NCBI RefSeq assembly: GCF_001641615.1
Contig: NZ_LRRU01000010.1
Span: forward strand, 38,257 to 102,256
Source of the DNA: Pseudoalteromonas gelatinilytica
Lineage (GTDB): Bacteria; Pseudomonadota; Gammaproteobacteria; Enterobacterales; Alteromonadaceae
Length of the DNA stretch: 64,000 nucleotides
Direction of reading: 5' to 3'
The notes beneath the pieces were generated by a model. The model had not been told where the DNA came from. It saw only the letters and a list, made by a program, of their open reading frames with translations, and searched no databases. The translations under genes were made by a program, and so were the position numbers. Shown piece by piece: positions 18,458 to 29,396 of this stretch; positions within the stretch are counted from its first letter, which is position 1; each line of letters opens with the position of its first letter.

Positions 18458-21400
18458 ATGTTAATTCAAAAGCGGCTGTTAGCCGCGATTTTTGGTACCT
18501 TATTTTTAGTTGGATGCGGGGGAGGTGGAAGTAGTGACTCTGGAACTAAACCAGATCCTGTAGACCCCGTTAATCAAAGTCCAACAGTTTCTATTAGTGC
18601 TGACTCAGAGGGCACAGAGCAAACCTCATTTAAATTAAGCGCCGTAGCTGGTGATAGCGACGGTAGCATTGCTTCTTATAGTTGGACATCTGATGCTAGT
18701 TTTGATTTTGCACAAAGCGGTGGCTTAACAAGCGCAGAAGCTACTTTTCAAACACCTGATATAGATGCTGATACAACTGTTAACTTCACTGTCACTGTAA
18801 CAGATAACGATGGGGCAACAGCTTCAGCAAAGCATAGCGTTATATTTAAACGAAATGTATCAACAGTGACAATTACCGGGATAGTAACGGATCAACCAAT
18901 TGCTAATGCAGAGTTAGAGATTAATGTCGGTAGTGATGTCTTTTCGGTCAATGCAGATCCAACCGGGCGCTATACAATAGAGCTTGTTGTGGACGAATCT
19001 GCAAGTGAAAAGCTTGTGCTGGTTAAAGCAAAAGGTCTTGATAGCACCAATCCTGGGGTTGTTTTCGTTTCACAGTTAAGCTCAATTCAAGCGTTATTGG
19101 AACAGGCTGGTGAGGATAATACGCTTGATAGTGAAGACAACTTTGGCGTCAACATCACGAATGTGACGACCGCAGAGTATGCGCTTTTAACGCGTAATAA
19201 TGAAGAACCTCAATCTGTCGAAGAGCTAAACGCAGCGTTACTAAATGTTGATGCTGATGAAAAAATCCTATTGGCAACTCTTATCAAAATCATCGTGGAT
19301 AATGCTGACTATGTTCTTCCTGAAGGCGTAGAAAATACACTCGATCTTGTCAGTGACGAAGATACCGCTAAGAGTTTTGAAGATGAAGTAAATGAGAAAG
19401 ATCCTGATCTCATTGAAGAGACGAAAGAAGAAATTAAAAAAGATGAAAACTTAGTTTCTGATAGCGATGAGCCTATTGTTGGTGATTTTATCGTTAACTC
19501 ACCTCGTTATTATAACAATGATGCATATCACCTTGTCCTGGCAAGTGACGGTACGGGTGAACTTAATGCAAATACAAGCTCAACACTGACAATGAGTAAA
19601 GAATCAGGAGTGTATACTTTAGCATTGGCAAATAGTGTAGTGACTTACACTGATGAATATAACGATGGCAATGAATCTTATATTGCGCAAACAAAATTAA
19701 CAGATATTAGTTTTCAAGTTTTAGCAGAAAACGAGGTTTTCAGAACGATTGAAGTAACTCAAACCACACAGCGAACATTGGACTACCAAAATGGTAGTGA
19801 ACCCGTTGTGGAGCCTTCAAGTACTCGAACCTATACAACAAACCTGATTGATAAAACTAAAACAATAGCACTAAACACTGCTGAGTTAACAGAAAACACA
19901 TGGATTTTAGACCTCAGAGACAATGATTACGATTCTGCGTCATCTGATGATGAACCTGAAACTTTACGCTTTTATGCCGATGGTACAGGAGATGTAACGG
20001 GTGAAAGTAGTGAGGTATTTAGTTGGGTACTCAATGATACTAAGTTATCTATTAGTTATGATGAAAATGGTGAAATTGGGCTAATTGAGTTTTGGTTCAC
20101 GAAAGCCCTCTCTGCGGGCTATCAAGTTGTAGCATTAGACACTAGTTTTGATGAGCCAAGTAATACATTAACAGGCTTAATGATTAAAAAAGCGAATGTA
20201 ACAACAACCGATGAGGATATTATTGGTCGTTGGCATGGTTTTGTTGGTACTTCTCAATCTTATGATTTGAATATTTACCCTGATGGTAGTGTTGCTATTG
20301 GTTTAGGTTATTCAAGTTTCCAAGGTCATATTGAAGATGGCAATTTCTCTAGAAAACGCTTTTATTCAGAAACATATGGTCTTGTTTCAAGCTGTGATGG
20401 CTTTGCTGATGACTGTTACCTTGAAAGTGAAATGCAACATGAATTCATTAACATTATTGGTAGCACCTATTACATTATCAGAACGCTAACTTATTACACT
20501 ATGGCTGGTGAGGCATATGATGAAGTTAAATCGGTATTCATTTATGAATACAGTAAAGACTTGTCATACTCAGCCTTTACTGAAGAGCTATTAGAGGGTT
20601 CTATTTTATTTTATAAAGATGATAGCTCTTCAGATGCGATTTACATGCAATATAATGACTTAGGTGAAGTAGAGTATGTTGTCAGTTTTGATGGTGTTGA
20701 GCATATAGCAACGTTCAATGATGGCGTATTAAGCTATCAAGTTGATGGTAATACGTGGTTTGTTGAACTGGTTTCTGCGGATGAAAATGCTGTTACTATT
20801 TGCCGATACCAACAAGGAAGTAGTTGTTCAGCTGATACGCAAATTAGTTACTTACCTAAGCGCCCTAAAGTAACCTTAACTGTGAATCCATCTCAGAACG
20901 GTAACCTCTCACCTACCAGTCAAACTTCGTATTGGTACCAATATGCATCTTTCGTAATTAGCCCTGATGAAGGGTATGTTATTGACGAAATTACAGGATG
21001 CGAAGGATATATTGAAGGAGGCTATTATCTTGTCTATACCACAGGTGCTGATTGCGATATTACCGCAACGTTTAAACCTGCATTATTAGCTTCTGGCGAG
21101 TATATTTTAAATAACAGTGATTTATATAATGCACCAGCCTTGGGCTTATTACTAAATGCGGATAACACTGGCGCTGTAACTCTCAACGGTAGTTCAAATA
21201 TCAACTGGTATGAAGTTGATGATCACATTGAGTTATCACCTATCGATAGTATCGTTGTAGAAGAATATATCTCTTTCCCTGATGGTATGACTGAGGTTCA
21301 GTATCGAACTGAGATCAGTTACGCTGAGTTAATGCCAATGGCAGAAAAAGGGCTTAATTGGCATTGGCTAACAGTTGAATATAGCTATTACGAGAATGAC

Positions 21401-22462
21401 GTTTTAGTGAATACCAGCTCTGAAAGTTCCAATGTTTATGCTTTTGCTGATGGCGATGAAATTGCTGTTGCTAGTGATGATGTCGTAGGGCAATGGGCAG
21501 TAAGCGCAGAACAAGGAGGAGTGCTATTAAATATGCAGATCAATGCTGACGGAACGGGCTCTTACATAGATATTTTGAATGATGAGCAAGATACGTTTAG
21601 TTGGCAGATCATTGATAGCAACTTAGTACTTAATCACAACAGTGATAATTCAACAGATACTCTCTACTTCACTAAAAATATCAACGTTGGTTACCAATTC
21701 TTAGACCAGGGTAATGATAGCGAAGGGGATTATGTAGATGCAGGCATGTTTGTTAAACGCAATGAAGTAGCCATTAATACAGGTAATTTTTCTGGTCGTC
21801 ATCGATTTAGAGAGGGCCATGAAATTGATTCGCATTGGAGTGAAATCCAAATTTATGACGATGGTGAAATCTTCTTTACCTTTAGTACAAGTTCATTTCA
21901 GGGAAGCTTTGTTAATAACCGCTATATTAGAAGGCTTTATGTAGATACTAGCTCTGGAGGTTGGGAAACAACTGACTTCTGTGATACTAGCTTAGATACA
22001 TGTTTCCTTTATGGTGAGTTTGTTTACAAGCTAATTGCTATTGATGGAGCCCGATATTTTGTCGAGCGTACTGTGGCGTTCGATGATAATGGCACTGGGG
22101 TGCTAGAAAAATTCTCTGCCAATCTATATGTACATGATTATGCTAGTTCAACAGCAGTTGATAAATTCTACGACTACAACTTATATAGCTTCACTTTATA
22201 TGAGAGCGATGGCACAACATGGTCATTAAGTGAGCAGGATTATAATGAAGATAGTCAGTCTTACGATTACTCACTGACGATTGGAGATCAAAGTATCACG
22301 GGTGTTCAATTGGTTGATGGTAAATTGTCATTTATTGAAAATGGCCAAGACACGCTGCTTGAGCTTATCAGTAACAATCGTACCGAACTCGTTTTCTGTA
22401 AGTATTTAGCAGGTAATAGTTGTCAGTCACAAGATCAAGTTTCCCTTTCTATGAGCAATTAA
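18458..22462 (+). CDS. 1334-residue surface lipoprotein with PKD-like domain and duplicated module
   Basis: The lipobox LVGC places the lipidated Cys at residue 20, followed by a Gly/Ser linker (GGGGSSDSG). Residues about 40-130 form a PKD/cadherin-like fold (DNDGATASAKHSV) and about 135-200 a carboxypeptidase-regulatory-like strand set. An acidic helical part (about 205-335) precedes a roughly 455-residue module that occurs twice (about 345-800 and 879-1334), joined by an InlB-repeat-like linker (VNPSQNGNLSP). The two copies share GR-H/SFQG segments and end CRYQQGSSC and CKYLAGNSC. No catalytic motif is visible. It may be an adhesin or glycan-binding protein, but the function is unknown. Confidence 0.75.
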   Translation: MLIQKRLLAAIFGTLFLVGCGGGGSSDSGTKPDPVDPVNQSPTVSISADSEGTEQTSFKLSAVAGDSDGSIASYSWTSDASFDFAQSGGLTSAEATFQTPDIDADTTVNFTVTVTDNDGATASAKHSVIFKRNVSTVTITGIVTDQPIANAELEINVGSDVFSVNADPTGRYTIELVVDESASEKLVLVKAKGLDSTNPGVVFVSQLSSIQALLEQAGEDNTLDSEDNFGVNITNVTTAEYALLTRNNEEPQSVEELNAALLNVDADEKILLATLIKIIVDNADYVLPEGVENTLDLVSDEDTAKSFEDEVNEKDPDLIEETKEEIKKDENLVSDSDEPIVGDFIVNSPRYYNNDAYHLVLASDGTGELNANTSSTLTMSKESGVYTLALANSVVTYTDEYNDGNESYIAQTKLTDISFQVLAENEVFRTIEVTQTTQRTLDYQNGSEPVVEPSSTRTYTTNLIDKTKTIALNTAELTENTWILDLRDNDYDSASSDDEPETLRFYADGTGDVTGESSEVFSWVLNDTKLSISYDENGEIGLIEFWFTKALSAGYQVVALDTSFDEPSNTLTGLMIKKANVTTTDEDIIGRWHGFVGTSQSYDLNIYPDGSVAIGLGYSSFQGHIEDGNFSRKRFYSETYGLVSSCDGFADDCYLESEMQHEFINIIGSTYYIIRTLTYYTMAGEAYDEVKSVFIYEYSKDLSYSAFTEELLEGSILFYKDDSSSDAIYMQYNDLGEVEYVVSFDGVEHIATFNDGVLSYQVDGNTWFVELVSADENAVTICRYQQGSSCSADTQISYLPKRPKVTLTVNPSQNGNLSPTSQTSYWYQYASFVISPDEGYVIDEITGCEGYIEGGYYLVYTTGADCDITATFKPALLASGEYILNNSDLYNAPALGLLLNADNTGAVTLNGSSNINWYEVDDHIELSPIDSIVVEEYISFPDGMTEVQYRTEISYAELMPMAEKGLNWHWLTVEYSYYENDVLVNTSSESSNVYAFADGDEIAVASDDVVGQWAVSAEQGGVLLNMQINADGTGSYIDILNDEQDTFSWQIIDSNLVLNHNSDNSTDTLYFTKNINVGYQFLDQGNDSEGDYVDAGMFVKRNEVAINTGNFSGRHRFREGHEIDSHWSEIQIYDDGEIFFTFSTSSFQGSFVNNRYIRRLYVDTSSGGWETTDFCDTSLDTCFLYGEFVYKLIAIDGARYFVERTVAFDDNGTGVLEKFSANLYVHDYASSTAVDKFYDYNLYSFTLYESDGTTWSLSEQDYNEDSQSYDYSLTIGDQSITGVQLVDGKLSFIENGQDTLLELISNNRTELVFCKYLAGNSCQSQDQVSLSMSN

Positions 22463-22485
22463 ACGTGTAGTAAATTGTGCAATCT

Positions 22486-22520
22486 AAAACAGCCACATTT
22501 GTGGCTGTTTTTATTTTTTA
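22486..22520 (+). terminator. terminator of the giant lipoprotein gene
   Basis: Stem ACAGCCAC/GTGGCTGT with a short loop, followed by two T-runs. Confidence 0.9.
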
Positions 22521-22661
22521 GATTAAATATTCTAAAAGCCAAGTGTAACGATCTTAAAATTATGCATTATGCTTTGCTGGTTTACATAAAAACGCAAAAA
22601 TTCCCCGCTAATTGAATTAAAATCCTCGCCAATATTCTCAACGTAATAAGGCGAGATCGAA

Positions 22662-23294
22662 ATGACTACATTAAACAACCAGAACCTTTTACAACTTCGT
22701 TTTGTAAGCCAAGCGCATATTGATGCAGTAAAGCCTTCGTTTGCTAACCTACCTGCTAATCCATACGCAGATGGTGAATTTCGTAAGCGTCGTTATTCAG
22801 TCATTAAAGTTGTTGATGGTGAATTAAAACTACAACCAACAAAAGCATTCGTGCAAGATGACTCAATCAATACCTTTCAGGGTAATGTAGAGCGCACGTA
22901 TGAGAACCTTGAAGATAGCTTATTAGCGACGGATGGCATGAAGCAAATCGTTAATCAGTTCCGCGATATGACAGGTATTAGCGATGATCGCGATATAGAA
23001 ATTCATCAATTTAGAATGCTTGCGATCGACAGCGACACACCTGCTGCGCCAGAAGGTGTTCACCAAGATGGTTTTGATCACGTATGTGTATGTGGTGTAT
23101 CACACGAAAACCTAGAAGGTGGTGAGCTACTTGTTTACGAACACCAACAAGCTGAACCATGTTTCAAGATGGAAATTAAAGACGGCATGTTCGCACTGAT
23201 TAATGACCGTGAAGTATGGCACAACGCAACGCCAATGAATAAAGTAGACGCAAGCAAAGAAGGTTACCTTGATTGCTTCGTACTCACTGCTTAA
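22662..23294 (+). CDS. 2-oxoglutarate/Fe(II) dioxygenase, amino-acid hydroxylase family
   Basis: 210 residues. The iron facial triad is visible as VHQDGFDH (His-x-Asp) near residue 128 and a distal His in REVWHNATPM near residue 186. The overall pattern, with an N-terminal LRFVSQAHI region and NDREVWHN end, matches the PF10014-type dioxygenases that include L-isoleucine 4-hydroxylase. Substrate is unknown; free branched amino acids are a guess from the family. It is followed 9 bp later by a class V aminotransferase-like gene, with which it probably forms an operon. Confidence 0.8.
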   Translation: MTTLNNQNLLQLRFVSQAHIDAVKPSFANLPANPYADGEFRKRRYSVIKVVDGELKLQPTKAFVQDDSINTFQGNVERTYENLEDSLLATDGMKQIVNQFRDMTGISDDRDIEIHQFRMLAIDSDTPAAPEGVHQDGFDHVCVCGVSHENLEGGELLVYEHQQAEPCFKMEIKDGMFALINDREVWHNATPMNKVDASKEGYLDCFVLTA

Positions 23295-23303
23295 GGGTAA
23301 CTC

Positions 23304-24542
23304 ATGAACTTAACGCAATTACGTCGCCAATTCCCTGCACTTATGCAACAAGTTGCAGGACAGTCACCTATTTTCCTTGATGGCCCGGGTGGCTCTCAAG
23401 TGCCACAGTCAGTCTTAAGCGCTATGACTGCTTACTTGGGTTACTACAATTCAAACTTAGGTGGTGCATTTTTCTCAAGTGACAAAACAGTCGAGTTAAT
23501 GGCAAATGCTCGCCAAGCTGCAGCTGATTTATTAAATGCCCCATCTAAAGAGCAAATCGTGTTTGGTGCAAACATGACAAGCTTAACGTTCAGCTTTAGC
23601 CGCGCTATCTCGCGTGATTGGACTAATGATGATGAAATCATCGTTACCAATGCAGATCACTTCTCAAACGTATCATCTTGGCAGCAAGCTGCTGAAGATA
23701 AAGGCGCGACAGTAAAAACGGCTCTTATCAACGAAGCTGATTGCAGCTTAGATATGGCACACTTTGAAAGCCTTTTATCTAGCAAAACAAAGCTTGTTGC
23801 AGTGACGTATGCATCAAACACCACAGGTTCAATTAATGACATTAAACGCATCGTTGAGCTTGCACATGCTGTTGGTGCGCTAGTTTATGTTGATGCCGTA
23901 CATTACGCACCTCATGAACTTGTAGATGTACAAGCACTTGATTGTGACTTCTTAGCCTGCTCTGCATACAAGTTCTTTGGTCCTCACCTTGGTATTGTTT
24001 ATGGTAAACGTGAACACCTTGAAGGTTTCACACCATACAAAGTTGAGCCGGCAAAAGATGTTGCGCCAGGTCGCTGGGAAACGGGTACGCAAAGTTTTGA
24101 AGCACTGGCTGGCTTAATTGCAGCTGTTGATTACATTGCTGCAATTAGTGAACTTGACGAAAGCCATTCACGCCGAGAAAAACTTGCGGCTGCATTTGCT
24201 ATTACTAAACAACATGAAATGGCATTAAGTAAGCATTTCTTAACGCGTTTAGCTAATTATCCGCGTATAAAGTTATTCGGTATTGATGATTTAGATCGTT
24301 TAACTGAGCGTACACCGACTTTTGCCCTCACATTTGAAGGCATTGAGCCACGTATTGTGTCTGAGTTTTTAGGTAAGCAACATATTTGCGTGTGGGATGG
24401 TAATTTCTACGCCCAAGGCTTATGTAAGCAGCTCGGTGTATTAGAAACCGGCGGTGTAGTACGCATTGGTTGTATGCACTACAACACAATTGAAGAGCTT
24501 GATAAGGTTTTTGATTTATTTGATCAATTACTGGCAGGTTAA
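23304..24542 (+). CDS. class V aminotransferase / cysteine desulfurase-like protein (VC1184 type)
   Basis: 412 residues. The PLP lysine is in FLACSAYKFFGPHLG near residue 222 with the Asp and His contacts in VYVDAVHYAPH. The start (FPALMQQVAGQSPIFLDGPGGSQVPQSV) matches the VC1184 subfamily of cysteine desulfurase-like proteins rather than IscS, NifS or SufS. I do not see a clear mobile-loop catalytic Cys, so desulfurase activity is uncertain. It forms an operon with the upstream 2OG dioxygenase, and the pair may act in succession on an amino acid. Confidence 0.8.
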   Translation: MNLTQLRRQFPALMQQVAGQSPIFLDGPGGSQVPQSVLSAMTAYLGYYNSNLGGAFFSSDKTVELMANARQAAADLLNAPSKEQIVFGANMTSLTFSFSRAISRDWTNDDEIIVTNADHFSNVSSWQQAAEDKGATVKTALINEADCSLDMAHFESLLSSKTKLVAVTYASNTTGSINDIKRIVELAHAVGALVYVDAVHYAPHELVDVQALDCDFLACSAYKFFGPHLGIVYGKREHLEGFTPYKVEPAKDVAPGRWETGTQSFEALAGLIAAVDYIAAISELDESHSRREKLAAAFAITKQHEMALSKHFLTRLANYPRIKLFGIDDLDRLTERTPTFALTFEGIEPRIVSEFLGKQHICVWDGNFYAQGLCKQLGVLETGGVVRIGCMHYNTIEELDKVFDLFDQLLAG

Positions 24543-24563
24543 ATCTGAGTTGTTAGTTTTAAT

Positions 24564-24591
24564 TAAGCTATAAGTTATAAGTTTTAAGCAG
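24564..24591 (+). repeat. degenerate TAAGNNN heptamer run
   Basis: Four consecutive 7-base units TAAGCTA, TAAGTTA, TAAGTTT, TAAGCAG. The last unit forms the left arm of the following terminator. The same grammar recurs at 35439-35466 and, on the opposite strand, in the perfect array at 24679-24727. Confidence 0.75.
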
Positions 24592-24612
24592 CCTGAGTGG
24601 GCTGCTTTTTTA
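24587..24612 (+). terminator. terminator of the dioxygenase/aminotransferase operon
   Basis: Stem AGCAGCC/GGCTGCT with a 6-base loop and T-run. Confidence 0.88.
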
Positions 24613-24678
24613 TTGCCATAAAAAAGCGCAACATCAAACGTTGCACTCCTTCTACTAATAGCTTTAGCTTAGCTTAGT

Positions 24679-24727
24679 ACCGCTTACCGCTTACCGCTTA
24701 CCGCTTACCGCTTACCGCTTACCGCTT
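24679..24727. repeat. perfect tandem heptamer array, 7 x ACCGCTT
   Basis: Seven exact copies of ACCGCTT, 49 bp, lie just before the end of the convergent oxygenase gene at 24732. On the other strand the unit reads TAAGCGG. Copy number is likely to vary between strains by slippage. Confidence 0.97.
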
Positions 24728-24731
24728 AGCA

Positions 24732-25436
24732 TTAGGATTGTGGTTGGCCATAAATTTGTTCCGCGCGGTTGAATAAGACCCACGAGGTTAAAATATACTT
24801 ATCATTTGAAATTGGCTTATTACCACGGTGCGTGTGAGTAAAGTAGCCTGGCGCTACGACCATAGTGCCTTGTTTAGGTGATATTTTTCGTTGTTGATAG
24901 TAAAACTCAGTTTCACCACCTTCTTCTACATCATTTAAATAGAACATAAATAACAGCACGCGATGCAGAGCTTCGTTGTGGCCAGCTTGCGGGTATACCT
25001 CGCTATGCCAATAAGGGTAGCCACCTTTATTGATATCGTATTTCTGTGCTTGAATTGGACCCATGCGGAAAATTTGCTGCACGAGTAATGGCAATTGTGG
25101 TTTGCCGACTTCTTCAAAGTTATCTTGTGTTAGGTCAACAGGTTCGCCTGTTTGCGGATGGTAAACTTTTAAACCAAAGGCACCAATCATCATAAAAATA
25201 TGCTCTTCAAGGTACTTGAAGATGTAACCTGCAGTCGTTTGTTGAACGTGTTTAAGTTGCTCAGCGTATTCAGGATGATTATTAAGGTATAAATCGCGGC
25301 TGTCTTTTTTCGCTAGATCCACTCCGCCTGAGGTAATGCCTTGTTTTAAATGCGGGCTTTGTTCAAATACCGTGATAAAGTTGTCGCAAAATTCTTTGCT
25401 GAGGGCGTTTTCGTATACGCGAATAAAGTCCGTCAT
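24732..25436 (-). CDS. 2OG-Fe(II) oxygenase, prolyl 4-hydroxylase-like
   Basis: 234 residues, a jelly-roll oxygenase of the P4Hc type. The iron-ligand region reads YWHSEVYP where most members have His-x-Asp, so the acidic ligand would be Glu; the distal His lies in YFTHTHRGNKP, and a nearby Lys or Arg could hold 2-oxoglutarate. The middle block LLFMFYLNDVEEGGETEF is diagnostic for the fold. Such enzymes hydroxylate protein prolines or small molecules; substrate unknown. It is divergent from the thioesterase gene that begins 36 bp upstream. Confidence 0.82.
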   Translation of the reverse strand: MTDFIRVYENALSKEFCDNFITVFEQSPHLKQGITSGGVDLAKKDSRDLYLNNHPEYAEQLKHVQQTTAGYIFKYLEEHIFMMIGAFGLKVYHPQTGEPVDLTQDNFEEVGKPQLPLLVQQIFRMGPIQAQKYDINKGGYPYWHSEVYPQAGHNEALHRVLLFMFYLNDVEEGGETEFYYQQRKISPKQGTMVVAPGYFTHTHRGNKPISNDKYILTSWVLFNRAEQIYGQPQS

Positions 25437-25472
25437 GAGCTACCTTTAGTTTATATTTTTTATAGGGTTACT

Positions 25473-25871
25473 ATGTTTACTGAAACTATCACACCACGCT
25501 TTAGCGAAACAGATGTGCTAGGGCACATCAACAATACCGTACTCCCTGTATGGTTTGAAGCCGCCCGAGCGCCTATTTTCAGGTTTTTTACGCCCGATTT
25601 AAACCCTTATGAGTGGAAACTGATCATTGCTAAAGTTGAAGTAAGCTTTGTCGGTGAGTTGTTTTATGGTCACGATGTCACAGTGAAAACCAGTGTTGAG
25701 CACATCGGCTCTAGTTCATTTGTACTGCGCCAAGAGGCTTGGCAGCAAGATAACTGCTGTGCCGTTGGTAAAACTGTACTAGTACGTTACGACTTTGCAA
25801 ATAAATGCTCGCAAAAACTTGATGAGCAAGAAAGGGCTGACCTCACAGCACATTTAATCGCTGAGGAATAA
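25473..25871 (+). CDS. 4-hydroxybenzoyl-CoA-type hotdog thioesterase
   Basis: 132 residues from the ATG at 25473, which gives the canonical start (MFTETITPRFSETDVLGHINN); longer in-frame starts run back into the divergent gene. RFSETDVLGHINNTV is the 4HBT/YbgC-like active-site helix with the catalytic Asp. It should hydrolyse an acyl-CoA thioester. The native substrate is unknown. pabA follows after 82 bp. Confidence 0.88.
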   Translation: MFTETITPRFSETDVLGHINNTVLPVWFEAARAPIFRFFTPDLNPYEWKLIIAKVEVSFVGELFYGHDVTVKTSVEHIGSSSFVLRQEAWQQDNCCAVGKTVLVRYDFANKCSQKLDEQERADLTAHLIAEE

Positions 25872-25953
25872 CCCATTTTTTGCCGACATTTATGTGTGCT
25901 TGGGGTAAAATGCGCCTTCATTATTTTGACTGAGTAATTTTGGGTTACACGCA

Positions 25954-26532
25954 ATGCTGTTAATGATCGACAATTATGATTCGTTTACATACAACCTAGT
26001 GCAATATTTTCAGCGCTTGGATCAAGATGTATTAGTTAAACGAAACGATGAGATCAGTATCGCTGAGATAAAACAACTAAACCCAGAGCACATCGTACTT
26101 TCACCTGGACCATGTTCGCCAAACGAAGCAGGCATTTCTTTGCAAGTGGTTGAACAATTAAAAGGCCAGTTGCCAATTCTTGGTATTTGCTTAGGTCACC
26201 AAACCATTGCACAGGCACTAGGTGCTGATGTGATCCGTGCAAAGCAAGTGATGCATGGTAAAACTTCATTAGTTAAACATACCAATCAAGGTGTGTTTAA
26301 CGGTTTGGCAAACCCGCTGACCGTGTGTCGTTACCACTCTTTAGTGGTGGATAAACAAAGTTTACCCGATGAATTTACTATTACCGCATGGACAGAACAA
26401 AATTCTGATTTTGATGAAATTATGGGTATCATGCATAATGATTTAGCACTGGAAGGAGTGCAATTTCACCCCGAAGCAATTTTGACCCAACAAGGGCTTG
26501 AATTACTTGCTAACTTTTTAACTCGCTTCTAA
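25954..26532 (+). CDS. pabA: aminodeoxychorismate/anthranilate synthase glutamine amidotransferase
   Basis: 192 residues, a class I glutamine amidotransferase. The nucleophile Cys is in LGICLGHQ near residue 78 and the His-Glu pair in VQFHPEAIL near residue 170. It supplies ammonia to PabB for p-aminobenzoate (folate) synthesis, and in some species to TrpE. The start [15 protein letters not shown] and the lack of nearby trp genes favour PabA, but a dual role is possible. The HDOD gene follows after 24 bp. Confidence 0.93.
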   Translation: MLLMIDNYDSFTYNLVQYFQRLDQDVLVKRNDEISIAEIKQLNPEHIVLSPGPCSPNEAGISLQVVEQLKGQLPILGICLGHQTIAQALGADVIRAKQVMHGKTSLVKHTNQGVFNGLANPLTVCRYHSLVVDKQSLPDEFTITAWTEQNSDFDEIMGIMHNDLALEGVQFHPEAILTQQGLELLANFLTRF

Positions 26533-26556
26533 TCTTAGGCTAGTGAATTAACAAAT

Positions 26557-27741
26557 ATGACCGACAATACGCCTGTGCAAATGACCGAAGAAAACCGACA
26601 ACAAAGGACTGCGATGGTGCTTAATGAGCGCGCGCACGATCTTTTGCTTGGCCACAGTTTTGCACAGCGTCAAATTGGCTATATTCACACCCTTGAAATT
26701 GATTATGGCGAATCAATGGAGCAACGCACTTTATTAGAGGTTGAAGTTGCTGCCGAGAAGAAACGCCAAAAGAGCAGCACTGCTCATCATAAGTATCGCG
26801 CCCAAGCGAGTAAGCAATTACACCAAGTAATTGAAGCTGCCATGCATAAGCAGCTTGAAGACATTGATGCCGTGATTCACGAAACAATCGGTATCCAAGA
26901 TAGCGTCCCTGCTATTTTAGATATTTTAGCTGTGCGTTCAGCCTCAGTGGGTCGACTCGAGCCCTTAGTTAAAGACTTAAGTTGGTTAGGTCGTGAGCTT
27001 GTCGCGTTTGTGAATTTGCCTTTTTACCGTCAACAGCGAAATAAGCACACCTCAGTCAAAGTTGATAACCCACTTTTAGCGCTGCGCTACATTGGCTTAG
27101 ATAACTTAAAGTTTGTGGTGCCAACCTTTGCGGTACGCCATTGGATGCCGCACAGTACAGAACCATTCCCGCTGTTAAAACGTCGACTTCGTGATAATTC
27201 AATGGCGTGTGCTATCGCGGCTCAAGAGATTGCGAAGCTTAATGGTGTAAATGAGGTGCACGCCTTTACCTTAGGTATGCTACTCGATGTGGGTAAGATA
27301 GCGCTAGTTCGCATATATCTTCGTATTTTCGAGTTAGTTTGGCAGCGCCAAGTAACAAAAGCCCGTGATGAGCAAAAGAAAGACTTGCACACAGCTTTAT
27401 TAGAACTAAAACCTGACCCTTTGTTTTTAAGCACCTTGCTAAACAAGCAGTCGATGAAGGTAACAGCGACCGTAATTGAGAAAATGGCCTTTAGGTATTT
27501 ACCATTTAATGCGGTCATGCAGCAGTTAACGACGCCTCTGGCTAAAAATGATGAGTATTTGCCACTTACCAAAGTGATTTTAAAAGCCCGTTGTTATGCC
27601 CAGTATTTAAGTTTAAATGAGCATCAACTGGTCGAAAGTGACGAAACTGAGCGTTGGTTTGCGCACTTCGATTTCAGCAAAGAAGAGCTTGATCAGCTAG
27701 CAAAATGCAATTTTGATCGCTTTCATATCCAAATTAATTAA
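26557..27741 (+). CDS. HDOD-domain protein
   Basis: 394 residues. The segment from PLLALRYIGLDNL through LGMLLDVGKIALVRIYL carries the HDOD helical fold, an inactive relative of the HD phosphohydrolases; the usual metal ligands are not obvious. The N-terminal part is helical and Lys/Glu/His-rich. HDOD proteins act as scaffolds in signalling, motility and stress responses in proteobacteria. The target is unknown. The start site is weakly supported by its ribosome-binding region. Confidence 0.8.
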   Translation: MTDNTPVQMTEENRQQRTAMVLNERAHDLLLGHSFAQRQIGYIHTLEIDYGESMEQRTLLEVEVAAEKKRQKSSTAHHKYRAQASKQLHQVIEAAMHKQLEDIDAVIHETIGIQDSVPAILDILAVRSASVGRLEPLVKDLSWLGRELVAFVNLPFYRQQRNKHTSVKVDNPLLALRYIGLDNLKFVVPTFAVRHWMPHSTEPFPLLKRRLRDNSMACAIAAQEIAKLNGVNEVHAFTLGMLLDVGKIALVRIYLRIFELVWQRQVTKARDEQKKDLHTALLELKPDPLFLSTLLNKQSMKVTATVIEKMAFRYLPFNAVMQQLTTPLAKNDEYLPLTKVILKARCYAQYLSLNEHQLVESDETERWFAHFDFSKEELDQLAKCNFDRFHIQIN

Positions 27742-29316
<1,575 letters not shown>

Positions 29317-29396
29317 GCGAAACTGTCATTTCAGGGCAAGCTAGGCTTGCCCTCATTTCTTAATTTACCGTTATTTATAAGGGAGCAAGCGGACTT

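Noticed and set aside
25350..25472. N-terminal extension of the thioesterase
   Set aside because: It overlaps the divergent oxygenase start and precedes the canonical first residues of the 4HBT fold.
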